Origin: Tetracentron sinense
Lineage: Eukaryota > Streptophyta > Magnoliopsida > Trochodendrales > Trochodendraceae
Direction of reading: 5' to 3'
DNA length: 64,000 nt
Assembly (NCBI GenBank): GCA_015143295.1
Contig: CM026552.1
Location: forward strand, 61,932,944 to 61,996,943
Shown here: piece after piece, positions 51,501 through 60,135 of the stretch
Position numbering within the stretch: the first letter of the stretch is position 1
Layout: each line of letters starts with the position of its first letter
Position numbers and translations under genes: made by a program
The notes under the pieces: generated by a model
What the model was told of the DNA's origin: nothing
The model's database searches: none
Seen by the model: only the letters and a program-made list of their open reading frames with translations

Positions 51501-53917
51501 GACAGTGAAGATTCATTACCAATAATATCCACCGATGGGAGTGCTGGTACATCGTAAAAGAGGAAGAGTACTCTCGTTATGTTTGTGACTTGTGAGTATA
51601 TAACATCGTATCATCATCTAATGAGCAAAGAACATCATTGTAATCACATATGAACATATGAAAGTAATAGTAATATCAAACTATTATACATTGTCGTTAG
51701 TATGTATCTCTTGAATTATAAGAGTGAATTAATGTTTATTTTAACGTTTCCTAAAATATTCTATGTATTTTCCTTAATGTTTCCCTCAAACGACAAAAAA
51801 TCCGTCATTTCGAGACATATTGCGATAATTTCCGGCGATATATCTCATTTTCAAGCTGTGACATCTCCCACAATATCGACATCTGATACCATGGGTGCAG
51901 GAGCACTAACAATGTTATTTATCTTCTCACCTAACACTATTTTGAATGACACCACCTATAGCGTATATTTTAACCCCTCAATGTTAATGTTCTATGTTAT
52001 TATCTTCTAATTTGTACCTGTCACCAATCTCCTCAGCTTCTCCCACAGGACCAACTTCAGAGATTACATCAGCCTATTCTAGGTAACTTTCATCTTCTTG
52101 ACAATATTAGTACGGAGCTCCTACAGGAAGCTATAGGAAAAGGTTTGATGAATTGAGATTCCTGTGACTATTTGATTGTTGAAGGTGCCCAAGCTTGCAC
52201 ATGATGATGTGGACTGTGACGACGGAGGTCTTGAATTTCATGCTGAATTGAAGGTGTAACACATAACAGAATCTGGTTCCTTTCTTTTTTAATTCCTAGT
52301 AATTATTTGATTTTCACATGTCCCATAGAAAATATATTGGGGCATTCAATGCTCCCCAACCCTATGATACATAGAGATACACAATCATGCAGACAAATTT
52401 AAGTTACACAATATGAAACGTGAGATATAAAAATGAACCATTGCACTAATATGTAGATATGGGAACTATACATAACTGCAATTATGTATGTCTATTATAT
52501 GTAGCGAATTGAAGTTACCAAGTAATATTATTTAGATGTTTCTACCTTAGATATCCTCAACTCATTTACTGCCATTCGAAGAGAATCATCTGATAATATC
52601 AATCGTGATAGAGCACCAGTGCTTAACCTGCAATATTCAAAGGATGTGAAAATTCATTATATCTGAGACTTTTTAAGGTAAACATAAAAAAAGCGAGTAT
52701 TTTGGTCCATTAGCATTCATGCGTTTATTATATGTGCATTCTGGGAAAATTCACTTATTGATCCTGATGTTTCATACTGTTTGGGACAACACCATTAGCC
52801 AAACATTTCTTGTAGTAACATAAACATGTTGCAACAGAAAAGGCCGATGTCTATTGCAAAGGTCAAAGCATTTGACAGGCCAAATATAGATAGTAGGAAA
52901 AAATAACTCGGCCATATATATTATGTACCCCAACAACTTTGCTGCCTCTGCTACAGAACCATCAACTGCAAAAACTAGATCCAATAATGCTTTCATTCCC
53001 TGTGAGAGAAAGAAATGATAATAAGTATTATGATCTGGAATAATTAATCGAAATCCAAGGGAAGCACTCTCAAATTTTACAGAGAAACGCAAGATACAAG
53101 ATATGGGGAGTGCATACCAAGACAAATTTTGAGTTATTTGGTCCAATTTGTGAACCGCAATCTGATCCTCTGATTGTCGACTTCAAAGGAAGAATCTGAA
53201 GAAGCTCTGGGGGTGGTGTGTATCCATCAAGGTCTAATGTGTTCCTGACTAGGCAAAAGAAGAAAATGCTACCTATCAGCCAAGATATACATTTCCATTC
53301 CACATAGCGTAACTTAGAAGTCCTTGCGAAAACAAGAGTTGTAAAGAAAGAAAGAAAGAAAAAAGCATCTGAATGGCATTGAGCAATAATAGTTCATGGG
53401 TGCATTCATACAAGTATCTTCTGCAGAAAAAACAAAATGTAAACAGTGCAGAGAAACCAAGAATGAACCACAATTTCGATATGTTACATGAAAACTAATT
53501 AATGGCCTCAGTAATAGGAGGGAGTGGTCACTTGTCCATTCTTTAGAGGTTATGCGGAGCAACAATTGCTGCAATAAAAATATATTCTTTCTAGGATTAG
53601 CAATCAAGCGTAAAAGAGCATTCTTTATAAAGTTTCAGTATGAGAGAATCCCCAAGGATCCATTGAAAGATATGACCTGCTTAGATTATTTACATCACAT
53701 AATCAAGCAAGACTAAAATGATCACACGCACTGCATATAATTTCAAACCACCTTGGTCTCACACCAGGCTTTCCTTCAAACAAAGTAGCCAGCTTAAATT
53801 TGCTTGTAACAATTGAGCAAACAGGCCATGCTGAAGGTAACCTTTAAGTGCTAATAGAGTGCGCAAACGAGCTAACGCTGATGCACGATTCATATGCTGC
53901 GATCGGTCCTCAACAGC
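36015..53917 (-). CDS. Class I peptide chain release factor-like protein, C-terminal exons
   Basis: Five exons read right to left: 53917-53842, 53248-53118, 52999-52929, 52627-52546 and 36035-36015. All junctions are GT-AG and the frame is continuous: 126 residues, then TAA at 36017-36015. Peptide landmarks are [19 protein letters not shown], then [52 protein letters not shown] and the terminal GMKPLK. These match, as I recall it, a conserved plant family of RF-1-domain proteins that resemble ribosome-rescue hydrolases (ICT1/ArfB type), probably organellar. The upstream exon with the catalytic GGQ and the targeting peptide was not found between 53918 and 64000. The fourth intron is 16,510 bp, full of transposons. 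If the last splice fails, the frame stops at 52528 after five extra codons. Confidence 0.8.
36209..36493 (-). other. Unassigned open frame inside the long intron
   Basis: A 94-residue minus-strand frame contains residues such as [15 protein letters not shown] and [12 protein letters not shown]. The opposite strand is open as well (36264-36578). No domain recognised and no splice context seen; it could be a fragment of a captured gene or chance. Confidence 0.2.
37508..38539 (+). pseudogene. LINE (non-LTR) 3' end with zf-RVT domain
   Basis: Translates in shifting frames as the end of a plant LINE ORF2: [26 protein letters not shown]-like and [13 protein letters not shown] blocks, then the zinc-binding [18 protein letters not shown] followed by LW, and KERNSRVFD. 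At least three frameshifts or stops. It lies antisense to the release-factor gene within its long intron. The hAT element at 38540 is inserted in it, and the tail may continue at 39631. Confidence 0.82.
38540..39622. mobile_element. Non-autonomous hAT element A
   Basis: Inverted ends CTTAGTTGTCAAGG... and ...CCTTTAACAACTATG with 8-bp target copies ggagttcc (38532-38539) and ggagctcc (39623-39630), one mismatch. Subterminal GGCGACC/GCCTAGGCG repeats are typical. A second, truncated copy in the opposite orientation begins at 59387. No transposase. Confidence 0.88.
39674..40228. mobile_element. hAT MITE B, copy 1
   Basis: Ends TAGTGTTACCTAGGCA... and ...CATAGGTAACACTA, flanked by 8-bp direct copies of ctaaactc (39666-39673 and 40229-40236). 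Contains an (AT)n tract. Same family as 45453-46003, in inverse orientation. Confidence 0.92.
40237..40812. other. Intronic stretch, nothing recognised
   Basis: AT-rich DNA between a MITE and a solo LTR. One 68-residue frame on the minus strand has no recognisable domain. Confidence 0.4.
40818..43573 (+). mobile_element. Solo LTR of the second family (2.76 kb)
   Basis: TGTAACGACCCGG...GGGGCGTCACA with 5-bp duplication gtatg (40813-40817 and 43574-43578). Same family as 13202-17705. It has a degenerate repeat of roughly 60 bp at 42240-42660 (GGTTCCTCCGTGACTAATAG / GGAGATGTCGG), different in sequence from the satellite of the other copy. Confidence 0.94.
43579..44052. other. Intronic stretch, nothing recognised
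   Basis: AT-rich sequence of the release-factor intron; no coding or repeat signal seen. Confidence 0.4.
44053..44231. mobile_element. Fold-back MITE with ~60-bp inverted repeats
   Basis: The left arm AGAGGAGTGCTAGCCCTAC... and the right arm GTAGGGCTCACTCTA are inverted copies extending through TACTCTCA and GCCAAC. Flanks are similar AATAAAA strings. Superfamily not determined. Confidence 0.7.
45100..45131. repeat. (CA)n/(AT)n microsatellite
   Basis: A run of about 15 AT units, preceded from 45060 by CACACGCA-type repeats. Confidence 0.9.
45453..46003. mobile_element. hAT MITE B, copy 2
   Basis: Ends CAGTGTTACCTAGGCAC... and ...GTGCCTAGGTAACACTG are inverted repeats of at least 17 bp. Perfect 8-bp target copies cttcgtag at 45445-45452 and 46004-46011. 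An (AT)n run is at 45555-45580. Confidence 0.95.
46883..46976. repeat. AGATTAACATTTAATCT tandem repeat, 4 copies
   Basis: Four units of about 24-29 bp, each with an AGATTAA/TTAATCT dyad, in the LTR at 45378-48079. Confidence 0.8.
48171..48881. mobile_element. hAT-like MITE C
   Basis: Ends CATGGTTGTTAAATC... and ...GATTTAACAACCTTG, with perfect 8-bp target copies agtttagt (48163-48170 and 48882-48889). Subterminal regions are made of many TTTACGATT / GATTTGAATCG repeats in both orientations. Confidence 0.92.
48890..51173. other. Intronic DNA, no gene recognised
   Basis: AT-rich. The stretch 49960-50560 (TTGATACGTAGTCGTAGG, then a GTGTCTAAGGGTGCCTAACACC block) looks like an old LTR-element remnant, but no ends were found. 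Confidence 0.4.
51174..51249. repeat. 35-bp hairpin (inverted repeat)
   Basis: GAGAAGTAGGTGCCTTTGG...CAACACCCA, a six-base loop, then TTGGGTGTT...CCTACTTCTCC. About four mismatches in the stem. Confidence 0.85.
51250..51699. other. Intronic DNA, no gene recognised
   Basis: Starts with a roughly 35-bp copy of 50780-50815 (CTTTATAATTGGCTTCCAAG). Nothing else seen. Confidence 0.4.
51700..51895 (-). mobile_element. Old end fragment related to the BED-hAT transposon
   Basis: Read on the minus strand it has ATGTCGATATTG, GAGATATATCG and, further on, AGGAAACGTTAAAAT. The corresponding end at 60140-60310 has ATGTCGATATCG, GAGATATATCGG and AGGAAATGTTAAAAT in the same order and similar spacing. Terminal repeats could not be confirmed. 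Confidence 0.5.
51896..52527. other. Intronic DNA, no gene recognised
   Basis: No motif supported. A short plus-strand frame near 52180-52260 has an acidic DDVDCDDGG stretch but no other support. Confidence 0.3.
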
Positions 53918-54180
53918 CTGCAAACAATGAAGAACCAATTGAACTAAGAGAAAGTAGATGGATGGGTCCCTGTCCAGAACAAAGCAAAAAGGTTATACTC
54001 TAAATCAATTGAGAGATCAGCTGGGCTCAGGAACATGTGCAGTGTGAACACAAGCTGAGTGTGCATCAAGTGGGGCCCAGAACCAGCACTACTCCACAGA
54101 CTCAATAACAAAGTATATTGAGTTTTTATACCAAGGATTACTGACTTCAAGCAGCTTCTACAAGCCTACGACACTCCATA

Positions 54181-54332
54181 TTTAGATCAATGCCAAGTGT
54201 ACTCAATTCTTTGCATGCTAAGTCTGTTTTACCAAGCTTAATCTTATATTGACTTATTTAGATCAATGCCAAGTGTACTCAATTATTTGCATGCCAAGTC
54301 TGTTTTACCAAGCTTAATTTTATAGTGACTTA
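54181..54332. repeat. 76-bp tandem duplication
   Basis: TTTAGATCAATGCCAAGTG starts at 54181 and again at 54257, with only a few differences over 76 bp. Confidence 0.92.
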
Positions 54333-55373
54333 GCTAAGTCGCCCGTCGTGCTAATAAATACATACAAAAACCAAGCAATTTAATAGCACTGGTATGGTGA
54401 TTCACGTAAGACATAGCCCTGGTAAGAGCCTAAGTGCCCAGGGGAATTTCCTCAATCGCTCGTAAGCCCCTAGCAAGCACATATGATGTTTTAGCCTTTC
54501 CTATGAAACCTTATCATTGTTCAGCCTTTGCTTGGGGAACAGCATCTGGAGCAAAAGGGGAAGGTCTATTAAGTCAGTAGGGAATGATAGTGGGAGTCAG
54601 GACGGGAGCGGTAGCGCGGGAGCATCAAATTAGAAATACCCTATTTTCTAGAGTGCCTCTAGAGTATCTGTTTACATAAATGAAGATGATGCTTCACCCG
54701 TTTATATGATAATTTGCAGAAGCTCAAGTATATAATAATTATTTTATTTACTCATACTATTTAGCTTATTTATTTATTTGCAGTAACTCACTTTCATTAA
54801 TTTATTTTTCTAGCAATAGCTCTATATTGAAAACATGTCTTTACTTTTTTCTATGCTCAAAGTTGATCTAAGCTATGATTTTACATATACTTTCAACTTT
54901 ATAATATTTTTTCTTTCCCTATCTCATCATATCTATATTTTAGCGGTATCATGTATATAATACCAACCTCACTTCATAATGTCCTCTATAATCCACATTT
55001 AGGGACTCAAGAAGGATGTCTAACATATTCATCTTGTTTAAAATAAATAAATAAAAATACTTGGACACGGAAAGAATTTTGCTCTACAATGTGGAAGCGT
55101 GAAGTAAATTGAAATATCACTCTATAACTTAAGGAAGCGAGGTTCAGAGAAGGATTAGTGCTTGAACCGCCGAATCAAGGTTTTGAAACGGGACAAACAC
55201 CCTATATAGAAAGTCCGAGAACTAAAGTAGGAGTATTCTGGCGATTTGATTTCAGAGCTAACATGATCCACACTCAGGATCAAAATTCTTATCAAGACCT
55301 TACACTGCAACACAAGAGAGCTTTCTTAAAACTAAATTATTTCCTTCTTTTCTTTTCTCTAGACTTTATCTTT
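54333..55373. other. Non-coding host DNA, nothing recognised
   Basis: Checked on the minus strand for the missing GGQ exon of the release-factor gene; not found. Confidence 0.4.
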
Positions 55374-55609
55374 CTTGGTTTTTCAAGTCATCCCTCTCAA
55401 ATCAAACTATCCAAGGCATGGAAATAAAAATCTCCAAAACCTATACGAAACGGATGATACGTATAGGTTTCGGTAGCCCCCCGTAAGATATCTTGGTTTT
55501 TCAAGTCATCCCTCTCAAATCAAACTATCGAAGGCATCGAAATAAAAATCGCCGAAACCTATACGAAACGGATGATACATATAGGTTTCGGTAGCCCCCC
55601 GTACGATAT
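55374..55609. repeat. 118-bp tandem duplication with CGTATAGG palindromes
   Basis: CTTGGTTTTTCAAGTCATCC starts at 55374 and 55492. Each unit holds an inverted pair CCTATACGAAACGG / CGTATAGGTTTCGG, also seen near 55845. Probably part of a degraded MITE extending to about 55900. Confidence 0.85.
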
Positions 55610-56006
55610 TTATTCTGATACGAAACGACTGATACGTATTGTTTTTTAGTTATCTATGTTTCCATTCATTGTCAAATTGTAATTGTGTTTACTACTTTGT
55701 CTTTGAGTCGCTTCCATGACTTTATATTTAAAAAATTTGGTTCATATAACTCATTTGATTTTTCTTTTAATTTAAATTGATTTTTTAAAGAAAAAGAAAA
55801 CATTATATGTATCGCCTGAAACCGATACCGAAACCGATACGTATAGGTTTCGGTTGAGACCGATACATCCCCTGAAACCATATTTTTAATCCTTGATCCA
55901 AGGAGGGCATTCTTGTCATATACAAGAGATTTTGGTCAAGTCGATAACATGAACCGCTATGTTAAGTTAGAGGAAGTCTGTGTGTGAGTGTAACGTTCTA
56001 GAGGGC

Positions 56007-56385
56007 GCCGCTCACTAGAACTTGTAGTGCGCCCCATAAGAAAAGGACACGTGGCATGTTGTTTTTGAATCCAACTACTGGATATCAAGGAGGAGCCTTT
56101 GGGAGACACGTGGTAAAAAATCAGGAGGATCGAACATTTCTAGACCATTCGATTGAAGGTCAAAAAATAAGGTACTCTATAGCCTTAGATAGGCTGTAGT
56201 GAACCTTGGGAGGTTAATGCTGCCAAACTAGGGTCTAATCGAACGGTTTAGTCATTCGATCGGCCTATTTTTTGCCACATGCCTCTCATGGGACCTACCT
56301 TGACATCAAACCATCAGATCCCCAAAAGATATGTCATGTGTTGAGACTCTAGAGGGTCACTCATAGAACTTCTAGTGAGCAATGC
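56007..56385. mobile_element. Probable MITE with inverted ends
   Basis: GCTCACTAGAACTTGTAGTG at the left pairs with minus-strand GCTCACTAGAAGTTCTATGAG at the right. The interior (CACGTGGCATG, GGTTAATGCTGCCAAACTAG) is related to the element at 57527-57915. Confidence 0.5.
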
Positions 56386-57234
56386 TAATGGGAATCCTTC
56401 CCTATGCATCACATGTTTGAGCAAAACGAGGCACTCCTTTTGACAGAAAAACAAATGATGCAGGTCTCCCTTTCCTAACACGTGACAAAACATCCACCCC
56501 GCCAAAGATGTCTAGAGCGTCTAATTTGGATGGCGGAAACTATAACTTCGGTTGGATCACAACAACCCCAAGGGTTAATGTTAATACTGACCAGATAGGG
56601 TTAATGGGGGATGTTTAGTATCATGTCATTGGATTAGCCTTTTTGATTGATGAATTGTATTTCTTTTGTTCCAATATTTGGTAGGCAAAGCGATTTAATT
56701 AGGTTGTACAGCAACCTATAGGCAGTAGTATAGACCGCTTTGTCGTTAGATGGGGATATAAAATGCCAGTCGATCTTCGACTCCATTCATCATTGTTAGT
56801 AAAGGAATTACAAAATTTATCAGCTACCTGTTCACCTAATGTGGGGCGCACGATTGATAAAAGAATTACAAAATTAGCTAATTAACTAATTAAAAGTTCT
56901 TTATAAAAAAGGTACTTATATCTAAATGTTTTATGTATTTATAAAACTTTAAACTCTATAAATTTCACTTTAGAGTTAGCATATAGTTAAGTATTAACAA
57001 ATTTTAATTTAAAGTAAAAATTTAAGTATTTTACAAGTTTTGGTTTATTCATACTTATCTATTCATAAAAAAAAAATCTAGATAATATAATGGATAAATA
57101 TCTACTAAGAGTTTAAGACCAAGTAATTTAAAAAAATTAAGAACAATCAAAATCAATCTGTTTTATGTCATAATAGTATAATTTAATTATAAAAATATAT
57201 CATACGCAATCACATGCACAAATGCACTTTTACT
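56386..57234. other. Non-coding host DNA, nothing recognised
   Basis: AT-rich, no gene or clear repeat border. Confidence 0.4.
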
Positions 57235-57235
57235 A

Positions 57236-57267
<32 letters not shown>

Positions 57268-57309
57268 GGGTGTGTGGGTGTGCGCGTGTGTGTGAGTGTG
57301 TGTGTGTAT
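57235..57309. repeat. (GT)n/(AT)n microsatellite
   Basis: Compound GT and AT repeats. A CA/AT partner lies at 57924-57955. Confidence 0.9.
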
Positions 57310-57310
57310 A

Positions 57311-57438
57311 GGGTGCTACTAATATTCACTATGCTAGTGAACTTGGTAACCTTCACCAAGACATATAATACAAGAAAATGCCTTGGTGAAAGTTAACAAG
57401 TAAACGAGCATATTGAAATTTAGCAATTAGCAGCACCC
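57311..57438. mobile_element. Small MITE with TA flanks
   Basis: GGGTGCTACTAAT... and ...ATTAGCAGCACCC are inverted ends, with TA directly on both sides. The interior also folds (CTTGGTAACCTTCACCAAG with CTTGGTGAAAGTTAACAAG). Confidence 0.7.
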
Positions 57439-57526
57439 TACATATATATTATATATAAGAGGAGGTGGCTAGTTAGTCCACCTAACTATAAGTTATAGTC
57501 ATGTATATATAAGATGAGGTGGGTAG

Positions 57527-57915
57527 TTAGTACGCCCAACTATAAGTTATAGTCAACCCAACCCCACATCGGTTGAGGGACACATGGCAAGTGTTTTTCG
57601 AATCCAAGCCTTAGATGTCAATGTAGGTCTCTTAAGAGAACAAAAGATCAACCTGATCAGAGGTGTCTAAATCATCCAATTAGACGTCAAAAAATCATAG
57701 ATTTCTATAGCTTAGATGAGGTCTAGTGGGGTTAATGTTGACCAACTAGGGTCTAATCAGATGGTCTAAAAATGCTAATCTGGCTAATTTTGTTTTATTA
57801 AATGTTTATCAAATGATCACCTTAGAATCCGAAGGTCAAATTCAAAAAAAACACTCGACGTGTCCCTCAATCAACAATGGAGTTGAATATAACTTATAGT
57901 GAGGTAGATTGCGGT
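57527..57915. mobile_element. MITE with ~75-bp inverted repeats
   Basis: The left arm carries AACTATAAGTTATAGTC and GAGGGACACATGGC. The right arm, read on the minus strand, carries CACTATAAGTTATATTC and GAGGGACACGTCG at equivalent places. The left end is partly duplicated at 57461-57511. Confidence 0.7.
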
Positions 57916-57955
57916 GCCACACTCACACACACACACACACACACGTATATATATG

Positions 57956-58565
57956 GTGTTGCTACATACACACCAACAAGTGCTGACTACAAACCCCGGC
58001 CACAATTAGCTTGGTGCTCAGAAAACCTCTCCCACCAGCAAAACCACTAAAGTTGTCACTTCCCTAAGTCTAGTGACATAATCTCCATTGATCAAGTTCC
58101 TTGATTAGGTGTTGTTGGTACGGATTATTTAAGCTATTAAATCAGCTAAAATCAATTTTACTGATTTTGTCTTGAAAACTTTGTTTGACTCACAAAAAAA
58201 TCAATTCTAGTGAAATCGGTTTTTGAAAAACTGGTGATTTGGGAATCGTGAAGGGGGTGATTTTGGGTATGAAATCGATTTTGCACGTTTTGACGAGTTC
58301 CGTCTATTACGAACTTTTTTAGGGGGTGAGGAAAGGAAGTTGGAGACAAAACACCCCATTCTTCCCTAACATAACTCCCTTTCTTCTTCTCCATCAAACA
58401 TTAAGGTTTCGCAACCAGAGACCCCATTTCTTCTTCTCCATCAAACGGCAAAAGGTTTAGTGATTGGCAAAAGACATTCTGTAATGGTGGGAAGATTTCA
58501 TGGTTGGAGTTGGGTTCGATCATGGGGAAGCTTAGGAAATCTCTATCGGAAGATGATTGCATAGG
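57956..58565. other. Non-coding DNA upstream of the EF-hand fragment
   Basis: No supported feature. Confidence 0.3.
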
Positions 58566-58830
58566 ATGGTCAAGGAGGTTGATTTAGACGGAGATGGGTT
58601 CATTGATTTGAATGAGTTATTGATTTGAACACAAAAAGGGTTGATTCGGTGAAGGTTTTGGAGAATTTGAGGAATGTGTTCTTAATTTTTGATGCTGATG
58701 GAAATAGGTCGATATCACCGGAGGAGTTGCAAAAGGTGTTAAAGGTGTTTGGGGGACGAGAGTTCAATTGCAAAATGTAAGATGATTAGTCGGGTTGATT
58801 GTGATGATGGGTTATGGTTCAAATGAAAAA
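58566..58830 (+). pseudogene. EF-hand (calmodulin-like) gene fragment
   Basis: Two clear EF-hand calcium loops: DLDGDGFIDLNE (58581-58616) and DADGNRSISPEE (58691-58726), the latter followed by LQKVLKVFGG. A third, decayed loop start (CKMMISRVDCDDG) follows in another frame. A TGA at 58626-58628 and a frameshift separate the first two loops. The spacing and sequence are those of plant CML calcium sensors. The N-terminal first EF-hand is not recognisable. Confidence 0.8.
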
Positions 58831-59386
58831 AAATTATGATGTAGAGGCATCACCTTGTTTAAAGCAAAGCACGCTCAATGGGTCGAGGGTTGGAGGCCAG
58901 GGGCTTTCTTGCCTCCATTCCATTTAATATAGCCTCAATTTTTTGAACAAATTCTTGTTAGAGGGATAAACCCTGTTTTAGTTTATTTCAATATTTTAGT
59001 TTCTTTGTATTAGGACATATGTCCCCCTTAGTCCCTAGTAGAGTGGGTATTTCTAGAAAGGACAATCTTGTCTTTTCAGCAAGAGCAACATTTAAACAGT
59101 GTGAGGCCCTAGTTGTAAGTTGTAACCCCCCTTCTCATAATTTGTTAAGACTTTTGTGGGAGTTGAAGCACTCCACCACAGATTCCAAGTGTGGGGGCCT
59201 AGTTTGCTGCAATTTTCAGCCCTTCTCTAGTACGTGAGGTCTCCTCGGAGAACTGTTCTAGAGTTGTTTGTTTTTGTTTCTCCTTGGTCTCGCATTAATT
59301 TTGGTATCAAAGCAGATAGATCTAATCAGATTTCGTTCGAACATAGCAAGGCCGAGGAATGATGATATGGCAGATATTATGAGATC
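58831..59386 (+). other. Possible LTR remnant with primer-site-like motif
   Basis: TGGTATCAAAGC at 59302-59313 differs from the initiator-Met primer site by one base and follows a TTTGTTTCTCC-rich stretch that could be an LTR end. No LTR start or partner was found. Confidence 0.3.
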
Positions 59387-60135
59387 CATAGTTGTTAAAC
59401 GCCGCCTTAGGCGGTCACCTAGGCGACCAAGCGCTCTGTTGGGCTCAAGCGATTAGTCGCCTCAGGCAGTCATTATTAAAAATTTTGGTATATGTAATAT
59501 TATTATTGTTTAAAGATATAAAAATCTATTTTATTTGAATATGATTGTTTGGTAAACAAAAAAATATGTTATTTTATATATTTTTCATGTCTTTTACAAT
59601 ATAATATGTTAGAATTTGTATGTCCAACAAAAAAAGTTTACAGATAGAATAAGAAATAAGAGACTAACGGTGTCAAGTATGTTTCTCTCATGTTAACTTG
59701 TTCTCTCTCTCATGGGTAGATCAATTGGTCTCTCTCCCTCTGTTTATGGGTGGACCATATGTCCCCATTTTTTTTTTTCATGGTTAAATTACAACTAGTT
59801 AGGTGGCCCAATAACAAATTAGGTGCCTTTAAATACCCCAAATTCCTTTTAGGACCCCAAAAACTCTCATAAACTCATATTTAAAAGTGTCTTTTATAAT
59901 TTAAATAAGTACAGACCCTATAATTATATATTTTACTTATCAATATTATTTTTATTACTTATCTTGAATATAATCGAGAAAAAAAATAAATGAGAGTAAG
60001 TGGTATACATCTCCTTCTCCTCTTCTCTCTCCCATGTTCAGCATCACATTTGACTGTCGAGCTATTTTTTTACTTTTTATTCAGTCTTATATTCTCTCTC
60101 ATCTCTTCTCCCCTATCCTTCCTCTCTCTCTCTCT
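59387..60135. mobile_element. hAT element A, truncated copy
   Basis: CATAGTTGTTAAACGCCGCC at the left end, GCCTAGGCG-type subterminal repeats, then sequence matching the reverse complement of 39622-38820. It stops at a CT-rich stretch where the BED-hAT transposon begins. The expected left target copy is atgagatc (59379-59386). Confidence 0.8.

Noticed and set aside
51883-51893. Minus-strand TGGTATCAGAT resembling a tRNA primer site
   Set aside because: No LTR end beside it, and the surrounding sequence is better explained as a hAT terminus.
53314-53607. Minus-strand frames between release-factor exons
   Set aside because: They fall inside an intron whose flanking exons join in frame without them.
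53741-53841. Apparent continuation of the first visible release-factor exon into a plausible peptide
   Set aside because: The family sequence requires the junction K-V-R-N, which is given by the donor at 53841 and the acceptor before 53248.
59019-59237. 72-residue plus-strand frame
   Set aside because: No domain, lies in a probable LTR remnant.
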